Positions 1-5,586 are shown, counted from the stretch's first letter. The stretch: 7,263 nucleotides of DNA from JAWLCG01 sp041687295 (GCA_041687295.1 JAWLCG010000267.1:1-7263), one strand, 5' to 3'. Numbers and translations are program-made. The notes: generated by a model not told the origin, from the letters alone.

Positions 1-18
1 CGGGGGCGTAAGCCCCCG
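1..18. repeat. GC-rich hairpin at left window edge
   Basis: CGGGGGC (1-7) and GCCCCCG (12-18) form a perfect 7-bp stem closed by a GTAA loop, a GNRA-type tetraloop. It is followed by GAAAAAG rather than a T run, so on the + strand it does not look like an intrinsic terminator, and on the - strand the T run lies on the wrong side. It may be a dispersed intergenic palindrome whose outer part lies outside the window. Seen directly; function unknown. Confidence 0.6.
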
Positions 19-40
19 GAAAAAGACTGGCGCCCCTTCG

Positions 41-155
41 GGGCTCCAGGCCACGCCCCTTCTGGGCTCCGATCCACGGCCATTCGGGGCTGCGATTCCA
101 GGCCCTTCGGCGCTCCGATCCGCGGCCATTCGGGGCTCCGATCCACGGCCCTTCC
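41..155. repeat. Tandem array of a 23-base repeat, five copies
   Basis: Five consecutive 23-base units start at 41, 64, 87, 110 and 133. Each begins GGGCTCC or a close variant (GGGCTGC, GCGCTCC), and most continue GATCC. The middle is CCACGGCC or similar, and each ends near CTTCG or ATTCG. Units 2 (64-86) and 5 (133-155) differ at only two positions. A degenerate half-unit (about 29-40, ending GCGCCCCTTCG) precedes the array. A 23-base period is not a multiple of three, so the array is not a protein repeat. No spacers separate the copies, so it is not CRISPR. Role unknown; an array of protein-binding sites or a slippage-generated minisatellite are both possible. Confidence 0.85.
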
Positions 156-263
156 GAGGCGCTGCCCCCGCCCCCCTCGCTCACGAAGAGGACGCTTCGG
201 CGCTTCTCCACCCCTCGCCCCCTCGCCTCAGCGACCCTGCGGGGGGTCTTCCGCGTACTAGAC

Positions 264-284
264 GTGGCGGTTGTGATCCGCCAC
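264..284. repeat. Stem-loop in upstream intergenic region
   Basis: GTGGCGG (264-270) and CCGCCAC (278-284) form a perfect 7-bp stem around a 7-base loop. No T tract follows. It lies about 140 bases before the proposed promoter, so it would not be in the operon leader transcript. It could be an operator-like inverted repeat or belong to an upstream gene's 3' region. The stretch between the tandem array and this element (156-263) shows nothing else I can support. Confidence 0.5.
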
Positions 285-297
285 CCGAGGACGCCGA

Positions 298-327
298 GGG
301 CTTGTGTGCAGTTTTTCACAAGAGCCC
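298..327. repeat. Bulged stem-loop with T-rich loop
   Basis: CTTGTG (301-306) pairs with CACAAG (317-322). The stem extends through GGG (298-300) with CCC (325-327) across a two-base AG bulge. The loop (307-316) contains five T residues. Because the T run is in the loop and not after the stem, it is not a classical terminator. Function unknown. Confidence 0.4.
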
Positions 328-339
328 CCTGCCGCCGGA

Positions 340-353
340 GGCCGTAAACGGCC
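340..353. repeat. Short palindrome GGCCGT-AA-ACGGCC
   Basis: Two perfect 6-base arms are separated by AA. The arm/two-base-spacer/arm layout resembles the palindromes between rnfC and rnfD, though the arm sequence differs. It lies about 70 bases upstream of the proposed promoter and could be an operator half-site pair or an intergenic palindrome remnant. Seen directly; function not known. Confidence 0.4.
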
Positions 354-425
354 CCCTGCAACTGATTTCGCCATGATTGGCCGGGACGGCTGGAGGTCGC
401 ACTGGCCGACCTGTCGGGTGTTGCA

Positions 426-455
426 TTGACAAACGCGCCTCGCGCGCGGTAGGGT
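426..455 (+). promoter_or_regulatory. Probable sigma70-type promoter for the operon
   Basis: A perfect TTGACA -35 hexamer lies at 426-431. At 18-base spacing follows TAGGGT (450-455), a weak -10 keeping the conserved first TA and final T. This predicts a transcript start near 462 and a leader of about 30 bases before the TTG start at 493. It is the best promoter-like match I saw upstream of the first gene. The -10 match is imperfect and the spacing is one base over optimal, so it is a candidate only. Confidence 0.45.
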
Positions 456-492
456 TCACCCTTTCCGAACCGCCCGTAAAGGTACCAAGGAC

Positions 493-846
493 TTGTCGAA
501 GCCCCACGAGAACCTCTGCCCGGGCCGTTGTCCCGGCTGTGCCGTGCGAGAGCCGGCCGAGGGATTGGCCGAATGGGTCGCCGCCCACGACACCGCCGCC
601 GGCGGCACGCTGGCCGGGGCGGCGCTGCTGGTGCGCGTGGCGAGCACCTTCGTCCTGCCGCTGACCACGACGCTCGCCGGCGCGATGCTGGCCGGCGAGG
701 GTGAGACGCGGCGGTTCGTGGGCCTGCTGATCGGCCTGACGGCGGGCCTGGCCGCGAGCATTCCGCTGGGTCGACTGGTGGGCCGACTCTGGCCGGTGCC
801 GCCGGCGGCGGCTTCGACCCGGGCCTCCTGCGAGGAATCCATATGA
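493..846 (+). CDS. Small membrane protein resembling RseC/MucC (SoxR-reducing system) family
   Basis: The protein has 117 residues. A soluble N-terminus carries a compact cysteine motif (C9-x3-C13-x2-C16, within LCPGRCPGC). Two hydrophobic segments follow (about 50-66 and 73-95); the first contains VLPLTTTLAGAML and the second ends SIPLGRLVGRL. This layout of N-terminal cysteines plus two helices with a Pro-Leu motif entering the first resembles RseC/MucC. RseC in E. coli takes part in SoxR reduction together with an Rnf homologue, and RseC-like genes often sit next to rnf operons. The start is TTG at 493: the reading frame is closed upstream by TGA (427-429), no ATG or GTG lies before it, and AAAGG (478-482) sits about 10 bases upstream. 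The stop overlaps rnfC by four bases (ATGA), so the two are probably translationally coupled. At 117 residues it is shorter than typical RseC, lacking most of the usual N-terminal domain. It could instead be an unrelated two-helix Rnf accessory protein. Confidence 0.6.
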   Translation: MSKPHENLCPGRCPGCAVREPAEGLAEWVAAHDTAAGGTLAGAALLVRVASTFVLPLTTTLAGAMLAGEGETRRFVGLLIGLTAGLAASIPLGRLVGRLWPVPPAAASTRASCEESI

Positions 847-2204
847 GCCTGTGCACGCTGTTCGCCCGGCTGCGGGGCGAGAAGACCTTCGACCGCGGCA
901 TCCACCCGCACGACTGGAAAGAGCTCTCCGCCGACGCCGCCGTCGAGGTGCTGCCCACGCCCGCCGCTGTCACCGTGCCGCTGGTGCAGCACATCGGCGC
1001 GCCCTGCGTGGGCACGGTCAAGCCGCGCACGACTGTGGAGATGGGCGATGTGCTGGGCCAGGCCGAGGCCTTCGTCTCGGCGCCCGTGCACAGCCCCATC
1101 CGCGGCACGACGGCCCTGGAGACGATGGTGACGCTGGCCAATGGCCGACACGTGCCGGCCATCCCCGTCAAGGCCGAAGGCGAGCAGCTGACCGGGCCGG
1201 CCCTGTTCGAGGCCATCTTCGGCGGCGACTGGCCCACCGAGGGCCTGGACGCCTACGAACCCGACACCATCGTCCAGGCCATCCAGGCCGCCGGTCTGGT
1301 CGGCATGGGCGGGGCGGGCTTCCCGACGCACGTCAAGCTCAAGCTCAACCCGCACAAGCCCGTCGACACGCTGCTGGTCAATGGCTGCGAGTGCGAGCCC
1401 TACCTGACGGCCGACCATCGGCTCATGCTCGAGGCGCCGCGCCCGCGCCCGCCCGGCGCCCGGCGGGCCGCCGGGGCGGCCGGTGCCACGCGCGTGGCCG
1501 TCGCCATCGAGGACAACAAGCCCCAGGCCATCGCCGCGCTGCAGCAGGCGGCCGAGGGCACCGGCGTCGAGATCGTCCCCACGGCCACCCGCTACCCCAT
1601 GGGCGGCGAGAAGCAGACCATCCTGGCCGTCCTGGGCCGCGAGGTGCCCACCGGCGGCCTGCCGCTGGACGTGGGCGTGGTGGTGGTCAACGTCGGCACC
1701 ACAGCCGCCATCGCGCGGGCCGTCGTGCGGGGCCAGCCGCTGACCCACCGCATCATCACCGTCACGGGTCGCGGCGTGAACCGCCCCTGCAACGTGCTGG
1801 CCCCGGTCGGCGTGAGCATGCAGGAGCTGATCGACTTCGCCGGCGGCCTGAACGAGCGGGCCCGGCGCGTCGTCTCCGGCGGGCCGATGATGGGCTTCGC
1901 CGTCCAGGACCTTTCCACCCCGGTGACCAAGGGCACCAGCGGCATCACGGTGCTGATCCAGGAGGACGTCGACGCCGCCCCCGAGACCGCCTGCGTCCGC
2001 TGCGGCCGATGCGTGGACGTCTGCCCCGTCGGCCTGGTGCCCACCCGCATCGCCATGGCCGTGCGGAACAAGGACTGGGAGACGGCCAAGAAGTACAACA
2101 TCATGGCCTGCATCGAGTGCGGCTGCTGCGGCTACGCCTGCCCCGCCAGCATCCCGCTGGTGCAGATCATCCGCGCGGGCAAAGCGATGATGCCGCGCGA
2201 GTGA
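843..2204 (+). CDS. rnfC: Rnf complex subunit RnfC, ferredoxin:NAD+ oxidoreductase
   Basis: RnfC is the peripheral Rnf subunit that binds NAD(H) and flavin and exchanges electrons with the rest of the complex; it resembles the NuoF subunit of complex I. The 453-residue protein opens with the RnfC N-terminal domain (FDRGIHPHDWKEL, then SAPVHSPIRGT). It has the nucleotide/FMN-binding GMGGAGFP (154-161) and the invariant NGCECEPY (180-187). Two [4Fe-4S] motifs close it: C384/C387/C390/C394 and C423/C426/C429/C433, each CxxCxxCxxxCP. Length fits the short form without the long Ala/Lys-rich tail of enterobacterial RnfC. The ATG at 843 is preceded by GAGGA (832-836) at 6 bases and overlaps the upstream stop. 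Residues about 203-215 are unusually Arg/Pro/Ala-rich where homologues have an amphipathic helix, but spacing to the following IEDNKP motif appears normal. The next gene is 195 bases away, an unusual gap in this operon. Confidence 0.97.
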   Translation: MSLCTLFARLRGEKTFDRGIHPHDWKELSADAAVEVLPTPAAVTVPLVQHIGAPCVGTVKPRTTVEMGDVLGQAEAFVSAPVHSPIRGTTALETMVTLANGRHVPAIPVKAEGEQLTGPALFEAIFGGDWPTEGLDAYEPDTIVQAIQAAGLVGMGGAGFPTHVKLKLNPHKPVDTLLVNGCECEPYLTADHRLMLEAPRPRPPGARRAAGAAGATRVAVAIEDNKPQAIAALQQAAEGTGVEIVPTATRYPMGGEKQTILAVLGREVPTGGLPLDVGVVVVNVGTTAAIARAVVRGQPLTHRIITVTGRGVNRPCNVLAPVGVSMQELIDFAGGLNERARRVVSGGPMMGFAVQDLSTPVTKGTSGITVLIQEDVDAAPETACVRCGRCVDVCPVGLVPTRIAMAVRNKDWETAKKYNIMACIECGCCGYACPASIPLVQIIRAGKAMMPRE

Positions 2205-2207
2205 GGC

Positions 2208-2235
2208 GATTTTTGTTTTCTGATTTGCGATTGGC
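2208..2235. repeat. AT-rich run of four related heptamers
   Basis: Immediately after the rnfC stop, GATTTTT, GTTTTCT, GATTTGC and GATTGGC follow one another with a 7-base period. Composition is sharply AT-rich against the GC-rich surroundings. It directly precedes the palindrome cluster and may be part of the same inserted intergenic element. The T runs are not preceded by a stem, so it is not a terminator on the + strand. Confidence 0.5.
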
Positions 2236-2258
2236 TGCGTTGAGAACTGCCCCCGGTA

Positions 2259-2360
2259 AGCCCGCTGAAGCGGGCTGAACAGAAGGGGGTAGCCCGCTCG
2301 CATCCCAGGCCTAAAGGCCTGGGCTACACCGCTTCGCGGCGAAGGCGGGTGAACCCGCCT
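2259..2360. repeat. Cluster of three near-perfect palindromes between rnfC and rnfD
   Basis: Three palindromes with 8-9-base arms and two-base centres lie in about 100 bases: AGCCCGCT-GA-AGCGGGCT (2259-2276), CCCAGGCCT-AA-AGGCCTGGG (2304-2323) and AGGCGGGT-GA-ACCCGCCT (2343-2360). The second is nested in a partly overlapping outer pair, GTAGCCC (2289-2295) with GGGCTAC (2321-2327). A smaller stem, CCGC-TTC-GCGG (2329-2339), lies between the second and third. AGCCCGCT recurs at 2291-2298. No T tract follows any stem. The cluster resembles REP-type or other dispersed intergenic palindromes. In the transcript it would form successive hairpins that could slow nucleases or attenuate reading between rnfC and rnfD. 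Confidence 0.8.
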
Positions 2361-2399
2361 GCAATGCCTCGCACTGAGCACAGGAACTCGGAACGACAA

Positions 2400-3422
2400 A
2401 TGGCCAACGAACAGAAAAAGCCCCCCGTGGCCCCCGACACGACACCGCAACTGCAAGTAGCCCCTGGCCCGCACTTCGGCACGACGGGGCGGTCCACGCG
2501 GTGGATGATGCTCGACGTGCTGATCGGTCTGCTGCCGGCGGTGGTGGTCAGCCATCTCGTCTTTGGCGGGCGGGCGTCGATGGTAATCGGCGTCTCGGTC
2601 GTTACCTGCCTGGTGGCCGAGGCGATCTTCCAGTGGATGCGAGGCCGGCCGGTGAGCCTGGCCGATGGCTCGGCGGCGGTCACGGGGCTGATCCTGGCCC
2701 TGTCGCTGCCGTGGACCGTGCCGTGGTGGATCCCGCTGATCGGCGGGTTCGTGGCGATCGGCTTTGGCAAGATGGTCTTCGGCGGCCTGGGGCGGAACTC
2801 GTTCAACCCCGCCATGGTGGGCCGGGCGTTTCTGATGATCTGCTTCGCCACCGAGATGACCACCTGGGCCCTGCCCGGCGGCGTCGTGCCTGACGGCCTG
2901 ACGGCCGCCACCCCGCTGGGGGCCGCCAAGTACGGCAACACGCTGGCCTACGGCCTGGAGCGGATGTTCCTGGGCACCATCAACGGCTCGCTGGGCGAGA
3001 CCAGCGCCGCCGCCCTGCTGCTGGGCGGGCTGTACCTGATGCTCCGCCGCTCGGCCGCCTGGCAGATCCCTGTCGGCGTGCTGCTGGGCGCGGGCGTGGT
3101 GGCCTCGCTGCAGTACCTCTTCACCGACAGCCCGCTGATGAACCCGCTGTTCCACCTCAACGGCGGGGCGCTGCTGTTCGGGGCCTTCTTCATCGCCACC
3201 GACCCGGTCAGTTCGCCGCTGAGCCTGCGAGGCCGATGGGTCTTCGGCCTGGGCGTGGGCATCCTGACGATGGTCATCCGCCTGTTCGCCGGCTACCCCG
3301 AGGGCGTCATGTTCGCCGTGCTGCTGATGAACAGCGTCACCCCGCTGATCAACCGCTACACCGTCCCCCGCCCCGTCGGCGGCCCGATGGCCCGGCCCAG
3401 GCCGGCGCCGGTGAAGGCGTAA
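2400..3422 (+). CDS. rnfD: Rnf complex subunit RnfD, covalent-FMN membrane protein
   Basis: RnfD is an integral membrane subunit homologous to NqrB that carries a covalently bound FMN. The 340-residue protein has a polar N-terminus and multiple hydrophobic helices. Family signatures are FNPAMVGRAFLMICF, the flavinylation context LTAATPL with T171 as the predicted phosphoester-linked threonine, FFIATDPVSSPLS, and a closing GYPEGVMFAVLLMNSVTPLINRYT. The frame is open upstream to a GTG at 2349, but that codon lies inside a palindrome and its extra 17 residues look unlike RnfD. I prefer ATG 2400, which has only modest Shine-Dalgarno support (AGGA at 2382-2385, GGAA at 2390-2393). ATG 2364 is a third option. 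An intergenic palindrome cluster precedes the gene and a 754-base insertion separates it from rnfG, so coupling to neighbours is looser here than elsewhere in the operon. Confidence 0.95.
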   Translation: MANEQKKPPVAPDTTPQLQVAPGPHFGTTGRSTRWMMLDVLIGLLPAVVVSHLVFGGRASMVIGVSVVTCLVAEAIFQWMRGRPVSLADGSAAVTGLILALSLPWTVPWWIPLIGGFVAIGFGKMVFGGLGRNSFNPAMVGRAFLMICFATEMTTWALPGGVVPDGLTAATPLGAAKYGNTLAYGLERMFLGTINGSLGETSAAALLLGGLYLMLRRSAAWQIPVGVLLGAGVVASLQYLFTDSPLMNPLFHLNGGALLFGAFFIATDPVSSPLSLRGRWVFGLGVGILTMVIRLFAGYPEGVMFAVLLMNSVTPLINRYTVPRPVGGPMARPRPAPVKA

Positions 3423-3438
3423 GAAACAGCAGGACATG

Positions 3439-3466
3439 GGCCACAGAGGACACAGAGGACACAGAG
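3439..3466. repeat. Left arm of 28-base inverted repeat flanking the GxxExxY gene
   Basis: After GGC this arm is built from a nonamer repeat: CACAGAGGA, CACAGAGGA, CACAGAG. It begins 17 bases after the rnfD stop. It is an exact reverse complement of 4100-4127; the similarity continues one to three bases outward with a one-base insertion (ATGGG against ATGG). It lies 65 bases before the GxxExxY start codon. Confidence 0.92.
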
Positions 3467-3520
3467 ATTTGAGATAGAGTGGGTTCGACTTGGGGCGGCG
3501 GTTGTGACACCCCGGCCAAC

Positions 3521-3525
3521 GGAGG
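3521..3525 (+). promoter_or_regulatory. Ribosome binding site GGAGG of the GxxExxY gene
   Basis: A full GGAGG sits 6 bases before ATG 3532, among the strongest Shine-Dalgarno matches in the window. It favours the longer form of the protein. A competing GGAG (3613-3616) lies 5 bases before an in-frame GTG at 3622, which would give a protein closer to the family's usual length. Confidence 0.65.
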
Positions 3526-3531
3526 CGCGAC

Positions 3532-4020
3532 ATGGACCACTCCCAAGAGCCCCGGCAGCAGGCTTCCCCGTCAGACGGCGAATACCGGTTGGCGGGGGCT
3601 CGACGGCCGAACGGAGCGCACGTGTCGAGCCGGGGCGAAGCCGGTGAGCGGTACCCGGAGCAGGAGCTGACCCGCGCGATCATTGGCTGTGCGGTGCAGG
3701 TGCACAAGGCGTTGGGGCCTGGGTTTCTCGAGTCAATCTACGAGAATGCCCTGGCCCACGAGTTGTCCAAGCAGGGCCTGCGGTTCACCCGGCAGGCGAT
3801 CGTGAAGGTGCACTACGATGGGATCGAGGTCGGCGAACACCGGCTCGACCTGTTCGTGGAAAGCCGGGTGGTCGTCGAGTTGAAGAGCGTCGATGCGATG
3901 GTGCCCAAGCACACGGCCCAGCTCATCAGCACGCTCAAGGCGGTGGGCGCCCGCGTAGGGCTGCTCATCAATTTTGACGAGATCAAGCTGGTCGATGGGC
4001 TGCAGAGAGTGGTCCTGTAG
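3532..4020 (+). CDS. GxxExxY family protein (PD-(D/E)XK nuclease-like)
   Basis: The protein has 162 residues. The conserved domain runs from about residue 45 (ELTRAIIGCAVQVHKALGPG) through the diagnostic G64-F-L-E67-S-I-Y70, to RLDL (D106) and VVELKS (E116, K118), and ends LLINFDEIKLVDGLQRVVL. The D...E-x-K arrangement after the GxxExxY helix is that of the PDDEXK_3 group in the PD-(D/E)XK nuclease superfamily. Biological function of the family is not established. Typical members have about 125 residues, so the first 45 here, polar and rich in Arg, Pro and Gly, are an extension. GTG 3622 would give 132 residues, but ATG 3532 has the better ribosome site and an in-frame TGA (3505-3507) bounds the frame. 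It sits between rnfD and rnfG inside a perfect inverted repeat. Codon choice (TTG, TCA, AAT, TTT, GAT) is less G/C-ending than in the rnf genes. It is probably not an Rnf component but a passenger of an inserted element. Confidence 0.88.
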   Translation: MDHSQEPRQQASPSDGEYRLAGARRPNGAHVSSRGEAGERYPEQELTRAIIGCAVQVHKALGPGFLESIYENALAHELSKQGLRFTRQAIVKVHYDGIEVGEHRLDLFVESRVVVELKSVDAMVPKHTAQLISTLKAVGARVGLLINFDEIKLVDGLQRVVL

Positions 4021-4099
4021 AGGTCTGCCAGAGAACACACGACATTTGGGGAAGGCATTCGGGGCCGGGCAGGCTGGCCGTGCCTGAAACCCTGATACT

Positions 4100-4127
4100 C
4101 TCTGTGTCCTCTGTGTCCTCTGTGGCC
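4100..4127. repeat. Right arm of 28-base inverted repeat flanking the GxxExxY gene
   Basis: This arm reads CTCTGTG, TCCTCTGTG, TCCTCTGTG, then GCC, and is the exact reverse complement of 3439-3466. It begins 80 bases after the GxxExxY stop and ends 49 bases before rnfG. In RNA the arms could pair as a 28-bp stem around the whole gene; in DNA they look like the ends of an inserted unit. The intervening 4021-4099 contains no gene, only a weak hairpin (CAGGC 4070-4074 with GCCTG 4082-4086). Confidence 0.92.
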
Positions 4128-4136
4128 ATCGTTTGT

Positions 4137-4154
4137 CTTCCCGCTGACGGGAAG
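4137..4154. repeat. Hairpin just upstream of rnfG
   Basis: CTTCCCG (4137-4143) and CGGGAAG (4148-4154) form a perfect 7-bp stem with a CTGA loop. It lies between the right inverted-repeat arm and the rnfG ribosome site (GGAG 4167-4170). It is not followed directly by a T run, though CTTTTC occurs at 4161-4166. It could be the outer edge of the inserted unit, an mRNA-stabilising hairpin for a processed rnfG transcript, or a weak terminator. Confidence 0.5.
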
Positions 4155-4176
4155 GTGCGTCTTTTCGGAGTCCAGA

Positions 4177-4875
4177 ATGGTTGGATACATCAGACAAGCC
4201 TGGCTGGTGCTGGGGTTGGCGTTGCTGTTCGGTGTGGCCCTGGCGGGGGTGGATGCGGCCCTGAAGCCGCGGATCCTCGAGAACGCCCGCGTGGCGAGGA
4301 TCGCAGCCGCCCAGGAGGTCGTGCCCGGTGGGGCGGCCGTGACCGAGGTGCCGGCCCTGCCCAACGTCCTGCGGGTCGACGACGCCCAGGGCCGACTGAT
4401 GGGCTGGGCGGTCGAGGGCTCGGGGCAGGGCTACGCCGACACGATCCGCGTGCTGTTCGGCCTGACGCCCGACGGGCAGGCCCTGACCGGGCTGGTGGTG
4501 CTCTACAACCAGGAGACGCCGGGCCTGGGCAACAAGATCACCGAGTACGAGTGGCGCAAGCAGTTCCTCGGCCAGCCGACCGACGCCGAGCTGGTGCCCG
4601 TCACGCGCCACAGCGGCCAGCCGCGGGAGATCGACGCCGTCACCGGCGCCACCATCAGCTCCCAGGCCGTCTGCACCATCATCAACCAGCAGACCCTCGA
4701 GCCGACCCCGCAGGGCCTGGCCCCCTCGCGGCTGATCGCGACGCTGGCCGACCTGGCCGAGCAGGCCCAGATCAGCCCCGACGCCCCCGCCCCCGGTGGC
4801 CGGGCCGAGCCGCTGCCGGTCACGCCCGACGACGTCTCCGCTTACACCGGCAGCACGCCGCAGAAGAAGGAGTGA
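4177..4875 (+). CDS. rnfG: Rnf complex subunit RnfG, covalent-FMN protein
   Basis: RnfG is a membrane-anchored subunit, homologous to NqrC, with an FMN-binding domain outside the cytoplasmic membrane. The 232-residue protein has one N-terminal helix (about 7-28, WLVLGLALLFGVALAG). An FMN_bind domain follows, with ETPGLGNKI (113-121) and the flavinylation motif T156-G-A-T159 in DAVTGATISSQAV, where T159 is the predicted phosphoester-linked threonine. After about residue 200 there is a Pro/Ala-rich tail (APAPGGRAEPLPV) ending QKKE, likely disordered. ATG 4177 has GGAG (4167-4170) 6 bases upstream. The stop is 9 bases before rnfE, whose probable ribosome site lies within the last rnfG codons. 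Flavinylation of RnfG and RnfD needs an ApbE-type flavin transferase, which is not in this window. Confidence 0.96.
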   Translation: MVGYIRQAWLVLGLALLFGVALAGVDAALKPRILENARVARIAAAQEVVPGGAAVTEVPALPNVLRVDDAQGRLMGWAVEGSGQGYADTIRVLFGLTPDGQALTGLVVLYNQETPGLGNKITEYEWRKQFLGQPTDAELVPVTRHSGQPREIDAVTGATISSQAVCTIINQQTLEPTPQGLAPSRLIATLADLAEQAQISPDAPAPGGRAEPLPVTPDDVSAYTGSTPQKKE

Positions 4876-4884
4876 GCTGATACC

Positions 4885-5586
4885 ATGGCCAACGGATTGC
4901 CCGGTCCCACCACGCGGTTCTTCAACGGCATCCTGCCGGAGAACCCCGTCTACCGCCAGATCCTCGGCATGTGCCCGGTGCTGGCCGTCACCAACACGAT
5001 GGCCGGCGCCATCACCATGGCCGGGGCGACGGCCTTCGTGCTGATCTGCGCCAACGTGATCACCAGCCTGCTCCGCAACGCCCTCAAGCCCCACCTGCGG
5101 ATCCTGGTCTTCACGCTGACGATCGCCAGCTTCGTCACCATCGCCGACCGGACGCTGGCAGCCTTCCTGCCGCTGATGAGCGCGAGGCTGGGGCCCTACA
5201 TCCCGCTGATCATCGTCAACTGCATCATCATCTGCCGCGCCGAGGTGTGCGCCAGCAAGCAGGGCGTGGGCACCGCCTTCTTCGACGCGGCCGGCACGGG
5301 GCTGGGCTTCCTGCTGGCGCTGGCGTCGATCTCGCTGGTCCGCGAGGTGCTGGGCAACGGCACGGTCCTGAGCGGCTGGGCCGGGCCGGGCGGCCTGGGC
5401 CTGCGGGTGCTGCCCGAGAGCTTCCCCACCTGGAACCTGCTGCTGCTGCCGCCCGGGGCGTTCTTCACCCTGGGCGTGCTGATGGGCCTGGTCAACTGGT
5501 ACAGCCTGGCCCGCAAGCGGCGGGTCGCCCAGGGCAACCTGTTCACGGTGGGCGCCGAGGCCGCCCGCGCGGAGGTGCAGGCATGA
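4885..5586 (+). CDS. rnfE: Rnf complex subunit RnfE, integral membrane protein
   Basis: RnfE pairs with RnfA in the membrane core and is homologous to NqrD. In the Nqr/Rnf structures this pair holds an iron-sulfur centre between cysteines of two inverted half-repeats. The 233-residue protein shows NPVYRQILGMCPVLAVT with C30, and IPLIIVNCIIICRAEVCAS with C113, the two family cysteines. About six hydrophobic helices follow the expected pattern. The C-terminus ends in a basic and polar stretch (ARKRRVAQGN onward). ATG 4885 is preceded by AAGGAG (4867-4872) at a rather long 12-base spacing. Its stop overlaps the rnfA start by four bases (ATGA), implying translational coupling of the two partner subunits. 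Confidence 0.96.
   Translation: MANGLPGPTTRFFNGILPENPVYRQILGMCPVLAVTNTMAGAITMAGATAFVLICANVITSLLRNALKPHLRILVFTLTIASFVTIADRTLAAFLPLMSARLGPYIPLIIVNCIIICRAEVCASKQGVGTAFFDAAGTGLGFLLALASISLVREVLGNGTVLSGWAGPGGLGLRVLPESFPTWNLLLLPPGAFFTLGVLMGLVNWYSLARKRRVAQGNLFTVGAEAARAEVQA

Noticed and set aside
1..18. Intrinsic terminator
   Set aside because: Strong stem but followed by an A-rich run, not T, on the + strand; on the - strand the T run precedes the stem.
41..155. CRISPR array
   Set aside because: The repeats are contiguous with no unique spacers, and no cas genes are present.
266..276. GGCGGTTGTGA shared between 266-276 and 3497-3507
   Set aside because: An 11-base match is expected several times by chance in a window of this size, and flanking similarity does not extend.
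851..2278. Plus-strand 475-codon frame overlapping rnfC
   Set aside because: Arg/Gly/His-rich shadow frame of rnfC with no domain; rnfC in the other frame has all its motifs.
2349..2399. Upstream GTG start for rnfD
   Set aside because: The GTG lies inside the third palindrome and the added residues do not resemble RnfD N-termini; ATG 2400 is more natural.
456..3707. Very long minus-strand open frame of 1083 codons
   Set aside because: It lies antisense to rnfC and rnfD, which show clear family motifs. The protein is low-complexity (His/Gln/Arg/Gly/Asp-rich) with no recognisable domain, as expected when the complement of G/C-ending codons is read.
3423..4176. Complete insertion sequence between rnfD and rnfG
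   Set aside because: No transposase is present and I could not find a target-site duplication outside the inverted repeats; at most a non-autonomous unit.
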